Positions 25,446 through 36,689 of a stretch of 64,000 bases of DNA are shown piece by piece. The stretch covers positions 9,701,001 to 9,765,000 of the forward strand of contig NC_060114.1 in NCBI RefSeq assembly GCF_021155765.1. Direction: 5' to 3'. Every line of letters begins with the position of its first letter. Position 1 is the first letter of the stretch. A program made the translations under genes and the position numbers. Source of the stretch: Diprion similis (Eukaryota; Arthropoda; Insecta; Hymenoptera; Diprionidae). Below the pieces are notes generated by a model that was not told where the DNA came from, did not search any database, and saw only the letters and a program-made list of their open reading frames with translations.

Positions 25446-25828
25446 CAGGGTGACTAAGTACCCGGGAACCACCGGGCACTGACGGATTCTTTGCAAAGAA
25501 ATAAGACTAAAATTACTCTTGACAATTTTTTTTTAAAGCAACGGTTTTTGAGTTAGAGCCGTTTGATGTCCACCAATCACAGCGCAGATGGGACCGAGCG
25601 CGCGAGCCAAGTGCGAGGCTAGTGTAGTTGAACCCGATGCAGCATACGCTAGCCTCGCGCTAGGCTCGTGCGCCTGGCCCTATCTGTGCACCGTGATTGG
25701 TGGACTTCAAACGGCTCTAACTCAAAAACCGTGGCTTTAAAAAAAAATTGTCAAGAGTAATTTTAGTCTTATTTCTTTGCAAAGAATCCGTCAGTGCCCG
25801 GTGGTCCCCGGATACTGGGTCACCCTGT
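25446..25828. mobile_element. Foldback MITE, about 383 bp, CAGGGTG termini
   Basis: The left part (cagggtgac ... ttctttgcaaag ... gacaattttttt ... gagccgtttga) is repeated in reverse complement on the right (aaacggctc ... aattgtc ... ctttgcaaagaat ... gtcaccctg). Nearly the whole element is two long imperfect arms around a GC-rich centre with a second inversion (agcgcgcgag / ctcgcgct). It is flanked by TA-rich sequence (tata on both sides), consistent with a TA target duplication as in Tc1/mariner-type MITEs. There is no coding capacity. Confidence 0.85.
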
Positions 25829-28800
25829 ATATATATATCCCACGCTATATAGCATATATCCTTAGAGTATATATGTATATCAGTGAGTTCCCGCTTACAC
25901 GTATGTCCGGCGAGAGAGATAGCTTGGAGGTGAAATGCTATCTCTCTTGCACCAGTACATTCTTTCAAAAAGCTTACACATCCCTTTCTGATACGATTAC
26001 ACTATGGACATACAAAATACCATGATGTAAGCACGGGAAATATCGGGATGGAGTTTATCATCGTGGGTGGGTGTCCGATGCAGGGAGGGTGTTAGGTAAG
26101 GTGTGCTTAATTTTGATTGGCTGCTAATCAGCGCAAGCGCAGTGTCATGAGGGTGCCTTTCGAAATTAGCTGGCAGCGCTAAAAACTCTCTAGACGGACA
26201 GAAGCAGAACTACCCATGAACTCGACAGCGCAAAAGAGATAAAAGATTGTTAATGGTACTGGGAACTAATTTCGGAATGCACCCTAAGAATAAGTGATCT
26301 TGCCCATAAAACATACAATTCTGAGCGAAGATGAACAGAATAAATAAGTTGCCTGTGACTCGTGTGCACAGTACTGCGGGTGCAGGTCCGGGCAACCGGG
26401 CCAATCAAAAGTGGGTACACTTTACCTCAGCACCCCCCTGGAATGGCTTCGCGCACCTCTTGAAAGAATCGTGTTTATACTATGTTCCGGTATTTCCTAT
26501 GTCTATGGTTTACTCCACTTAAATCACTGACATAACATTTTTGCTTAGACTGTGCCGCGCATGCGTAGTAGCTAATAGAAAGACACAGCACCTCACCTCC
26601 GAGCTATCTCTCTCTCTCCAGAACCGCCACCACACAATAAGCGTTCAAGTAGTATTATATCTCAACAGAGTGGCTCATATCTCGCTCACTCTATCTTAAC
26701 TTTCTCTATTTCGCTTCAGAAACGCAGATGATAATGCAGAGCACCATCAGAGGATATATGTATGTATGTAGTACATACATACATACATGTGTCATACATT
26801 ACATAATTTTTATTCCGGATTCAACCGTAATGTTTACTTTTTTGAGCTGAATATGAAGTTATATTTCCAGCAAATTAATTTTTGATTTTGTCTGGTTTTC
26901 ACTCTTCCTTTTCTATTTTGAACTACATCTCTCAGTACTATTATAAAGTTTCAATAATATTACTGTTTTTAGACTGATAGATCACACTTACACATAGAAG
27001 GAAAACACTTTTAATTCGATAATGTGACCAGAGTTAAGTCGGGAATGAAGTCCTGTATGTAACATAGGAATAAAAGTCGATTATTCCCTTGTTGAACAAT
27101 GTACTATTTTACATTACTATAGTACTAGCTGGTGAAACGGTACATGCTTGCGTATGTTGCTTATCCATGTAGGTATATTAGACAATAAAATATTTTAAAT
27201 GGATATACTAAGTTATTCGGTTCGAACGGATGATATAGAACTCAAATTATGTATACCTATACACTATCGGGAGATTGTGTGGAAATCGAATCCCACTACC
27301 AGCCCGTGAGCGGGCAACTCTCATGACGAGCTATTAGTTTTTTTTTCTTCAGCAGCCTCCAGTTAGCGGCTTTCCATTTGTGGGGGGGTAGTTCGATATT
27401 CCGTTCTCACGTAATTTATAATGCTGAATGAATGATGTATGTGTGCTATAAATCCATATACATAACTGTACTCAATCATGTGGACAATTTGCGAAACAGA
27501 TATCATTTTTCGTCATTCAACTTAATCACTTACGGATCAAAGAGGAAATTACAGTTGTACGCAGTCATGAAGTAATTTCTACAGGCAATTAATGCCCCCT
27601 TCTCGTGTTCTCGTTTGACTCTTCTTATAGCTCTGCCCCTGCGATCAAATTTCCGTAGGCACGTCATCAGGTGGCGACGAAGGGGCTTGGAAAAAGTGCT
27701 ACGTGAGCAGCAACGTGCGATCATCCGAGCTGAACTTTTCTAATTGACTCACCGAGCCAAACGAAGTGACTTAGTATATCGGATCAACCGATGTATAAGG
27801 ATTAACATCGACTTTTCCTGAGCAAGAGTGGCCCCCTTCAAAAAATCTTTGCTGCATATAGTATGGATTGTGCATGCACGCTTAATGTGGATAAATATTA
27901 TCCAGACAGCAAGTCACAGTAACCACTGGACCTTTCGATACGCGTCCGATCATACGATATGTATATAACCGAAGCTCCGGTAGCTTATTAAAACGAGGGA
28001 CTTGCCAGACCGTAGAGTCGAGAATGTACGATGAATGGGACCCTGGTGCATCGTAAATGTTGGCCAATTACTGCTGATATCACGTTTCTCGTGTTAAATG
28101 AAATTCGCTCTTCAGTATAGGATTAGTCGCAGACGTCATTCTGTAATTCTATAGGCAATCTAAATAAGTGCAGGCAGTGATGATGAATGAACAGTTACTC
28201 AAGAAAAAAGGTCCGGTTCCACAAAACTATCAGTAACATTCTTCACAAGTGGCTTTGGGGTCGGACAATGATTTCACTTTGATGTAAAAGTATCTTATTA
28301 TGCACATCTATTTCAGTCGAAGCGTACATGCGACAGTTTTCTGACCCGTTACACACATACGATCATCCAACGATACGACGTCGCTGACCTTAAGATTCTT
28401 CGTTCCAAATGACAAAATTCCATTCCACCGCAAATTAAACCGTGAATGTCTCTTGAAAAAGCCCTTTCCGAATCTCCCGGACACCGGCGGTGCCAACACA
28501 TATATAACCTTCACCGGACGATGAGCGAAGCGTAGTGGACAAATGCTGCGATACTTTTAAGATATATTTACTTTACGTACAACGTGATAATGTGTTGAAA
28601 CAAGTTTTCCTTGAATAAAAATTATAATTTTAAATGTGTTAGCGAAGTTGATATACACCATTTTAAATTCGCCTATCGGTTTTTATACGATATTAGTGAT
28701 GGAAATGAAAATTTTTTCATAGGAATTAAGTTGGCAATGCTGGTAGAGGGATTCAATTGCCTTCTGTTTAAATTTGTTCACGGTTAAACACGGAGCAGCT

Positions 28801-30353
28801 GCAGAGGAAGTGATATTTCAAGCTATAGTGTTTCCGATCGATTGTATATTCATTGTGACAGAGCACGGTCGATTGTGTTTACCAATTATGTATGTATATG
28901 GACCAGGTACATACCAGGTTGACATGGGACAAAGAGGTGCCGTACGGTATTTGAAAATTCCTGGTTCAATTAACACAGGAACGATTGACTCTTGATGTTT
29001 AAATGTCGAGAACGTTGAGTCAAACTCGAAAGAATTATTTATCTCTCCAATTTTTCCTGAAAATAGTTGGTTTGCACGAACGAAAATGAAGAAAACATCG
29101 CGTTCATAGAAGGTTGAAAAGGACCGAGAAATTGTATCCTCAGGTGCTCGACCGGTACAATTCAGAGACCTCCAGGCGTTGTTATTCGTTAGCTCCGAGA
29201 GCCCGAAATTAGTTAAAAATCCGGCACATCGTCGAAACATGTCAACACGTTGCGTTCGCTGCAGAGGACTCAACTGTTGAGTCAAATTACTGGCGATGTG
29301 CTAAAACCGAAGATCTGTCTCTGGGGAAGTTATTCAAAGTTTCGTCGGTAGCGAACGAGTTAAAACACCATAAGAGATGGGTAAATGGAACATGAAATGA
29401 AATAATAAGGATGGACACGTTCAAATCAACCGGAGTAAAGATAAGGGGTATTCAAACGACTCACAATCGGAGGTTCCACAGCTCCTCTCTCATTGTCAGC
29501 CCCGGATCTCTCCATGAGTTTTGTCAGTTATCTTAATTAGATCTGAATCTGCACGTGACAGGGCGCTCAGTCTTGGTAATAGTGGCTTCACGACGAATTC
29601 AACGGATTCAGCCGATAACAACCACCCACGACCAGGACCTCGAAATTCGCGTCTCGTGGCTCGTGGCTATGACTTAATCTGCGGTGACGCCACGCCGGCT
29701 CACGTGCGTATTCCTGTGTTACGTCACACGATTTCAACTCCGCTTACCGTCCCTTTGTTGGGAAGGAACCAAGAATTAATACTCACCTGTCCACGGGCAT
29801 ACGCAAGTTATGATTGACAATTTGTCGCATACGTTTGATCTTCGTTGTGCAAGCTGCTCCGTCCTCGTTAGGTAGATCCCTGTTGGATTCCGTCCCACTG
29901 AAATTGAAATGAAGTTACATTTACATGTCACTGCAGTAATTGCGTTAGAGGCACATCAAAGCCCCACCGAAAAATCACTGAAATAAAAATTTTCCACCCC
30001 ATCACTAGAATAAAACTGAAATCGAAAAGATTTTTCACTCCACTGAAATTACACTGAATTCTAAATTAATACTTATAATTGACTGGATTTTCTAAGTGTC
30101 ATTTTGGGAAAATCGCAGTGTAAAAACTTCACAAGTACACTGAAGAATTGAATGGAATTTCAGTGTACCTGGAATATTACTCTAACATCACTGATCTTAG
30201 CATCCACTAAAAAAACACTCTAATAACACGGTAGGACCAAATCCGCTTACAATTAGTATCAGATTTATCCATGCCAAGTATAAAGCGGGAAGTATTAAAG
30301 AAACCGGTACATCACCTGTGTACTGTATGTGTGTACAGTGCTAGTCGTTCATC
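25829..30353. other. Gene-poor intergenic stretch
   Basis: I find no convincing gene. There is a CATA/TATG microsatellite (about 26755-26790). The longest open frame is on the minus strand at 28818-29285; it opens with TTG rather than ATG, resembles nothing I recognise and has no partner exons. Bases 29895-30235 hold a cluster of CACTGAAAT-like motifs. Confidence 0.5.
26755..26790. repeat. TATG/CATA microsatellite with internal inversion
   Basis: A run of tatg units is followed by a run of cata units around a central gtac, so the tract is also a near-perfect inverted repeat. Confidence 0.8.
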
Positions 30354-30541
30354 CCTCAACTTTCCGGCTAACTTATCTTCGGTCTGAAATAAAATGCGAG
30401 TTCGATTCTATACGAACTTTGTGACAATGCGTAGTGATGCTCTCACCACGGAGGAATTTGCCAGTCATTGTCATATAATTCGTATAGAATCGAATTCGCA
30501 TTTTTTTCCAGACCGAAAACAAGTTAGTCGGTAGGTTAAGG
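30354..30541. mobile_element. Short foldback element, about 190 bp
   Basis: The left arm runs cctcaactttccggctaac ... cttcggtctg ... gattctatacgaa. The right arm is its reverse complement with few mismatches: ttcgtatagaatcgaat ... cagaccgaaaac ... gttagtcgg. The arms are about 70 bp and the centre about 50 bp. No coding capacity and no clear target duplication. Probably a non-autonomous DNA transposon. Confidence 0.75.
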
Positions 30542-32690
30542 CATTATTGAATATTACTGTGCGTATACCTATGTATACGTAGTACACTCGCACAAGCCAC
30601 GCCGGTTAACGATTTGCAATGCAGATGCTTTGACGAGAGAGAATCGTTTTGCCGCAAAATTCAATTTCCTTAATTGATTCAAAGATTGGCGACAGATGGC
30701 AGGATACGGAGGGTACATACATACATATTATGAAAAGCTGCGGCGGATAGAAGATCGTAGAAGTATCCATGGCAACCCAACCTCTGACGTCGGTCTTTCA
30801 TCCGCGATTCTTTACGCTTGATCATTAAATGATATAGGTATGACGCGGGGTGATTTGCTGCCTCAACACTCGTCGATACTCCATTCGGAACAACTACAAG
30901 GATGCAGGACCTGCTCTGCCGTGTCAAGTATTCAGACCGATGACAGCTGTTATCGATTTCTGCAAGGCATAACGACATTACGTTCCTCCGTTCGCGGTAC
31001 CTATCATTTGTTATTGGCTATTACGATAACGCTTTGATTCGTTCTGGCACGTGATTTTCATTAAGAGCCAACCACGGGGACGAGACTTGATCGTGCCTGA
31101 GATACTCAATAACGGAAAAATGTTTAGTTTTGTCTATCGAGATTATTTCAGTATGATTAAATGATAGGGTTTATGTAACACTCGTTAAATGTTGGCTGGA
31201 CGTAACCGAAAAATATATTGCACATAGGAGAAATATATTTTTAGTCCATCGAGCAAAAGGGTACCGTAATCTGAAGGATTCTGTTGCAATTCTGAAAATA
31301 AAACTTACGTACTAAAAGCATTGTATAAAGATTGCAAACAGATTTTTCTATCATTGTAATTAAAAACTTGTCATTTCGGTGTAATTTATGCTACAAGAAT
31401 TGAATGCAACATCGAACAACGCCAAAGAAATGTGTTATAGTTAATGGTATGCTCATTCAATATTATTTGACTAGTAACGATTCAGTTCTGCAAATCGGAC
31501 TGTATTGAATAGGTAGCCGGAGCCCATTGTATATACTCATTAACTACTTACGTTACTACTCTTGTGAGTAAGGATTTCTGGCGCGTCACGGGAATTATTT
31601 TTCCAGTCTAATCAAATATTTTCTAGATTCAAAATACAACATATCGTTTCGTCAAGTAAACAATTAATGACTCATATTACATACATAGTAATCTTTACTC
31701 CATTTTATTCACAGAATAGATTTAGTAAACTATATGAAAAAATTTATTTGAATTTGACTGGGGTGGCTTCATTACTTTGATAATATCACAAATCAAGTTT
31801 AGTTATTTCATCAACTTTAACAAATTAATGTTGAGATATCGTAGGTGTAAGTAAACTTTGTTAAATTAAATTTTTTCACCATCTTATACCAGTCATTCGA
31901 TTAACTTTCGTATTCACAACGTAATATTATGTCAACTGTGAAAAAGTTTCTACTAGACGCGTCTGCGAACGGATTGAAAAAGCTATAAGTTTCCTCTAAA
32001 GAGATATATAACGTATGCATATTTATACATAGAGTTCAATGTAACTTGTGCCTTTTGCGAGGTATGAATTATAATTAAAGTTGGTCCATTTGGTTCAGGA
32101 AAGTTGCTAACTAATTACTTTCTGGTAATGAACAAGGGTGTTATTTTAAACGAACCTTGTCGGCCCTTCTTCGGCTTAGCAAGGAAATTCTTAGTTAGCC
32201 CTTCGACTGATCGGTATCCATTATGTCTTGTTGACTGTGTTTCTTTCACCCTCTCTTAGCGGAGGTCCGGTTTGGAGGTGGAAAATATTTAGTTAGTCAG
32301 ATAATTTTACACAAACAGAAGACGGCTGTAAGGCTACTGCCTCGGAATATTTCATCAGTCTAGTGGTATAAAGGATTATAGGTAAACAATGGGTCGCAAA
32401 CCTCTATCGAATTACTTCCTGTATAACCAAGAGTATAACAACATTGACGAACCGTTTCTTCTTTAACATGTATAAACATCCAGATACCAGGAGCAATAGC
32501 ACGTTCGTGTAAAATGTTACATATATTATAACATCGGCTAGTTACTTGTCTGTTTATACTCCATTGGTATGTCACCAGTTGCTCCTCTCCTTATATTCAT
32601 TCTTTATTTCCGTTTCAACGAAGTGATCGCGCAGCAAGAGAAAGGCGTTGGGGGTCGGGGTTTGTGGAAGGGTAAGATGGAGGGGTTGAA
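30542..32690. other. Intergenic, nothing recognised
   Basis: AT-rich unique sequence with only short random-looking open frames on both strands. No gene, RNA or repeat that I can support. Confidence 0.5.
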
Positions 32691-32695
32691 ACATA

Positions 32696-32755
32696 TCCCA
32701 TTCCATTCTATCCCATCCCATCCCATCCCAGCCCATCCCAGCCCATCTCATCCCC
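32696..32755. repeat. CCCAT/CCCAG pentamer repeat
   Basis: About ten tandem copies of cccat or cccag, 50-110 bp upstream of a TATA box. It could be a promoter-proximal minisatellite; no function can be read from it. Confidence 0.85.
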
Positions 32756-32804
32756 GTACCACAGCACCCACGGAACCTCTGTAGGAGGCCACGCCTCCCG
32801 TGTC

Positions 32805-32838
32805 TATATAAAGGTGGATTGAACTGGCGCGCGTCACT
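32805..32838 (+). promoter_or_regulatory. TATA box and initiator
   Basis: TATATAAAGG at 32805-32814 is followed at 32834-32838 by TCACT, an initiator-like pentamer whose A (32836) lies about 30 bp downstream of the TATA start. This is the standard metazoan core promoter geometry. The nearest plus-strand gene is the agatoxin-like precursor, whose ATG is at 33907, so this would give a long or spliced 5' leader. A plausible leader donor is gaggaggtaaag near 32903. The link to that gene is inferred. Confidence 0.6.
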
Positions 32839-33123
32839 CGCAACTCTGGCAGCAACCCGCCAACGAGTAATAAGACCAACAATACGAATTAAAAACCGAG
32901 AGGAGGTAAAGCGTCAGGAGGGTAGACAGGGACTTAGACGTTCAAACGAGAGGGACGGCGTGGAAAGAACAGAGATAAACAGAGTGAGAGAAACATTGAC
33001 TAATCAAGAAAATCGCAGTGTTAGGTATTATAGGGACAAAAAAAAGCGTCGAACATCGTTCTGGAATTTAAGAGAATCGTGGAGTACGAAAAGGTGTGTG
33101 ACTGTGGGTTCGTGCGTGAATGA

Positions 33124-33144
33124 GGGAGAGATCGAGAGGGAGGA

Positions 33145-33177
<33 letters not shown>

Positions 33178-33178
33178 T
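33124..33178. repeat. GA microsatellite
   Basis: Purine-rich gagaga tract, slightly interrupted, in the presumed leader of the agatoxin-like gene. GA tracts can bind GAGA factor in insects, but this one lies downstream of the putative start site. Confidence 0.8.
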
Positions 33179-33230
33179 GTGGGTGCTTGGTGCGTCAGAG
33201 ATCCAGTAAATACAGCACATATATGTAAAG

Positions 33231-33259
33231 ATACATACATACATACATACATACATACA
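33231..33259. repeat. CATA microsatellite
   Basis: About seven tandem copies of the tetranucleotide cata. Confidence 0.9.
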
Positions 33260-33906
33260 CATATTAATGATAGCACTACATGTGTAGGCTATGGATATTA
33301 GAACGACCCTTAATATGAACTTGGAGTGAATTTTGAAATTCAGTATCAAAGCGCAATTCCGCATCACAATTCGTACGAACCGAAAGTGTATTGCGAGTCT
33401 TATTTCTAAATGAAAATTGCCCTTGATGGGACATTTCAAGTTCTGCAACTATACGAAATATCGCATCAGGAGTTTCCAAATTTTCTTCCAACTAGTACCA
33501 ACAATATTCTTTCGATTCGTGTAAACTTAGAATCTTTTGAACGACACCTCAAAGTCAATGTTATTTTAAAATGAAAAACATCGTGTACTTACAGGCGCCA
33601 GTTTGAATTTGCTGACGAATTTTCATTTATCTATTTAGAGCTGATTGGAATTTACCCAAACCCGTTTTAAGGATCATCCTAATTACATGTATAACGTATT
33701 GCTGAACAGATAAGAAGGTGCGAGACAAGGTCAGAGTGAGATAGAAGGATATTAGAGTGGCAAGGTGTTGATCGTCTGACAACGTATAGGTCGTAAAATC
33801 TTTCTTTCATACAAGCCGAAGAAGAGTCGAAGACGGGGGGAAAGACAAAGCAAGGCTTTAGCGCACAAGCTGACAGTATTTAACGAGATAAAATTCGAAG
33901 TACAAG

Positions 33907-35925
33907 ATGAAGACCAGCTTACTTACTCTTGCCTGTGCAATTTTCGTCCTCTTGGCTGATCGGGGTTGTGCAAATCCTTACTTCGAAGATGGTAAGTATG
34001 TGTGTTTTCGTTTAAATTTTCTTCTTCTCACTTTTGCGAATGTACTTTAACTATGTACCGATCAACTAGTAGAATTCATTCCTTTCCCCTGTGTAAATCA
34101 ATAGTCATTCGTTAGTAAATCAAGTCATTTATACACTTACACGAATAAATCAACAAAAGTGAGTTTTTTTGCCACGTGCTGAACTCCTTTAAAACGTTTT
34201 AAAAAATCAACGTCACGAGGGTCACGCGAACGTAAATTGCTGTCAGGAAAGATGATAGATCGATCGGATTTACACAGGTTCAGTTGTAAATATAATTTTT
34301 TAATACCTGTAGCTGTGCACGGAAAAGATAATTCGACGGACCAAGCAAATTTTCGTGTTAATATTGTAGCAACAAGAATTTTCAATGAAATAGCAAAGGT
34401 CTTGCGAGGGCTTCCCACTGTAGTAAACCCATTAGTTAAATTCGCAAAATTCCAGCTGTTGCAACGAATTTTCTTGCTGTCTCTATATTAACACTTAAAT
34501 TTACTGCTCCAGCAAATTTTTTTTTTCCGTGTGACATGAATGTATAGTATACGGTGTATATTACACCTATAATTTTTCGCAGAGTTCTACTTTTTTGAAA
34601 AGAAAATTGTCCTTTCGGTAGTACGGTATAAGGTGTTATGCGGTGATTTTGTGGTTCCGTGCGTCTATCGCGCGTTGCCAACGCAAATACATGCGGTTGT
34701 ACACGATATGTACAATTTGTATACCTATATGGGGCATTCCATGCCAACTCACCGAGCCCGTGACACCGACCAATTTGGATTTTGCTGATTCTTTTTCATA
34801 TGATTGATCTTTCTCCAACAACCACGAAAAAAACTTTGATTCATTTTTTAAAAACGTTTTTCATTCGTTATTTAAGCTAACTCAAAAACGTCATTTTTCT
34901 CTTCTTCGTAAAATTCACAAACTTTCCTTGATGTGAAACGATGATTTTAAGTCCAAAACGGAAGTGTGAGTCAGGGTTTTTCTATTTTTCCAGAGCAAGA
35001 CGCTTCCAAAATGTTTGAATCCCTCTAAAAATATAGAAAAAATCCGAATCACACTCAAGTTCTGGGCTTAAAATCACCGTTTCATGTCAGAAAATGTCTG
35101 TGAATTAAAAAAAAAAAAGAGAAATGGTGTTTTTGAGATAGTTTAAATGGCGTATAACAAAAAAATATATAAATTCGGAGGAAGGTCGATCATATAAAAA
35201 AGAATCAGATAAATCTAAATTGGTTGGGGTCACGGGCTTGGTAAGTCGACATCGATTGCCTCATATATATAAATGTACATATATACATCTATATATCTGT
35301 TGCATGTACCGGTACGTTTCTAGAAGAGATCGAACGGATCGCAGAAGATGATGGGCTCACCGATTCCGACTATACGGACAATGCATTGGATCGTTTACTT
35401 CACGCAGCTCAACAGAAGTGAGTCCCATTCGCATCTATTGACTAGACTTTGTGTTCTCTACGATGCAAGAGATACAATTTTTCCGATTTTGATAGTTTTC
35501 CTTTCATCCACCTTAAACTCTTTTCTTCAACAATGCGTTCGTCCCACAGCTATGTGTAAAACGAGACCCGGTATGAAAACGTTTTTTTTCGCCGGCTGTT
35601 GCACATCGCAGTTGTACATCGGGAGGTGGATTCTGCTCGATTCAAGGCCACCGGTGTCGTCTGCTACCATCTATTCAACCTGCGTAGCAGACGACACCGG
35701 TGGCCTTGAATCGGTCAGAATCCATCTCGGGAAGTGTATTTACTTATATTTTAATTACGATTTAATTTAATCTCTGGCTGTCTACACAGGCGTGGCTGCG
35801 TGCGCCGCGATGGTAACTGTGATCATCGGCGAAACGACTGCTGTTACAATTCGAGCTGCCGATGTAACCTCTGGGGCTCAAATTGCCGCTGTCAACGGAT
35901 GGGCATCTTCCAGAAGTGGGGATAA
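33907..35925 (+). CDS. Agatoxin-like secreted cysteine-knot peptide precursor
   Basis: There are three coding exons: 33907-33991, 35324-35417 and 35790-35925. They total 315 nt, 104 codons plus TAA, with phase kept and good gtaagt, gtgagt and cag/tag sites. Exon 1 encodes a signal peptide: a Lys, then a hydrophobic core, ending near residue 22. Exon 2 encodes an acidic propeptide. The exon 2/3 junction creates a Lys-Arg dibasic site, and exon 3 encodes a short mature peptide with eight cysteines spaced C-x6-C-x6-CC-x4-C-x-C-x6-C-x-C. It ends in Trp-Gly, and the Gly suggests C-terminal amidation. This is the inhibitor-cystine-knot layout of arthropod agatoxin-like peptides, which in insects are conserved, are reported from the neuroendocrine system and are not venom-restricted. 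Role here: probably a secreted neuropeptide-like signal; the target is unknown. The chosen start is the only in-frame ATG before the signal core. Confidence 0.88.
34731..35262. mobile_element. Foldback MITE, 532 bp, GGGGCATTCC-type ends, inside intron 1
   Basis: The left end ggggcattccatgccaac, followed by the block gagcccgtgac, returns inverted at the right as gtcacgggcttgg and gtcgac-atcgattgcctc. The inner parts (tgattctttttcatatgat and its partner, and the pair aacggaagtgtgag / cacactcaag) continue the inversion. It is flanked by atat on both sides. No coding capacity. It fills most of intron 1 (33992-35323) of the agatoxin-like gene and ends 61 bp before the exon 2 acceptor. A relative with similar ends sits at 48657-49138. 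Confidence 0.85.
35623..35728. repeat. Long near-perfect hairpin in intron 2
   Basis: Arms 35623-35667 and 35684-35728 are reverse complements over 45 bp with about three mismatches. The inner 29 bp (starting gattcaaggccaccgg, closing gtcgtctgctac) are perfect, and the loop is 16 nt. It is GC-richer than the surrounding intron (35418-35789) and ends 61 bp before the exon 3 acceptor. It could be a microRNA or hairpin-RNA precursor, a splicing-control structure, or a young short foldback insertion. Direction is undecided, as the fold exists on both strands. Confidence 0.85.
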
Positions 35926-36632
35926 GCCATTGGTTCTTCGCAAATGCAGAACGGCCCTACCCTCCGTATCGCGAGTAAATCGCAGACATCCTGCAGGCTC
36001 CAGGCACCTACTCGCGTAACTCGGTCTTTACTATAATATATATTATAGATAGGATATGGTAATAATGTGTGATACATATACAAGTATCGTCCGTATGAAA
36101 CAACGTAAAAATCATTTTCTCTTCGTAAGGCAGACGTGAAATCAGACTGCGAATTACGTTCTTTGTGGTTTTTTTGTATGTACAATGCGGAATTTATCTG
36201 CGTGCAGGGTATCTTGGGGCCAGGCGACCCTGCCGAGGGTTTGTACCGGAAATTCGTTCGAAAATACTGCGTTGATAAAAACTGCTTTACGAGCGAAGTT
36301 GAATTGCTTGCTAATTCGTTCACATCGATGGTTTATTTCGTTTTCTAATTCAGTTTTTTTTTTCTTCTCATTTACCCTATTTCTTTTTTCGGGGATTTAG
36401 CGAAGATAGATCTTTTTATTGATACCGATATACCTACGTGAAGATAAATGCCATTTTTCTATTCTACGTGAGGCCCGACCGAAGACTGTTCACTCCATTT
36501 TTGGAAACACAAAACACAAACTTTTATCATTTGACTGGATTAAAAAACATTCCTTGACTTGTCTATCTATGTGCTAACATTATGCGATGTATTCATTTAT
36601 TATTAGTGTAAAACTTGATGTCTAATTATATG

Positions 36633-36667
36633 AATAAACTACATAAATATAAATAGAGCCTAATAAA
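36633..36667 (+). terminator. Probable polyadenylation signals of the agatoxin-like gene
   Basis: Two AATAAA hexamers, at 36633-36638 and 36662-36667, lie about 0.7 kb downstream of the stop codon. They are the first clear pair in that direction. Confidence 0.5.
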
Positions 36668-36689
36668 AAATATGTATTAAAAACTTGTT

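Noticed and set aside
27280-27345. tRNA-like or SINE-like segment (gggattcgattt with a gcccg/cgggc hairpin on the minus strand)
   Set aside because: A B-box-like string is present, but I could not form a cloverleaf or find a matching A box and acceptor stem.
28818-29285. A 155-codon minus-strand open frame
   Set aside because: It has a stop just upstream and no ATG until well inside. No family is recognised, no joining exons were found, and the opposite strand is also partly open.
35547-35567. A 21-bp micro-exon between the second and third agatoxin-like exons (cccacag ... gtatga)
   Set aside because: The direct exon 2 to exon 3 join already restores phase and creates the expected dibasic site; the micro-exon would break both.
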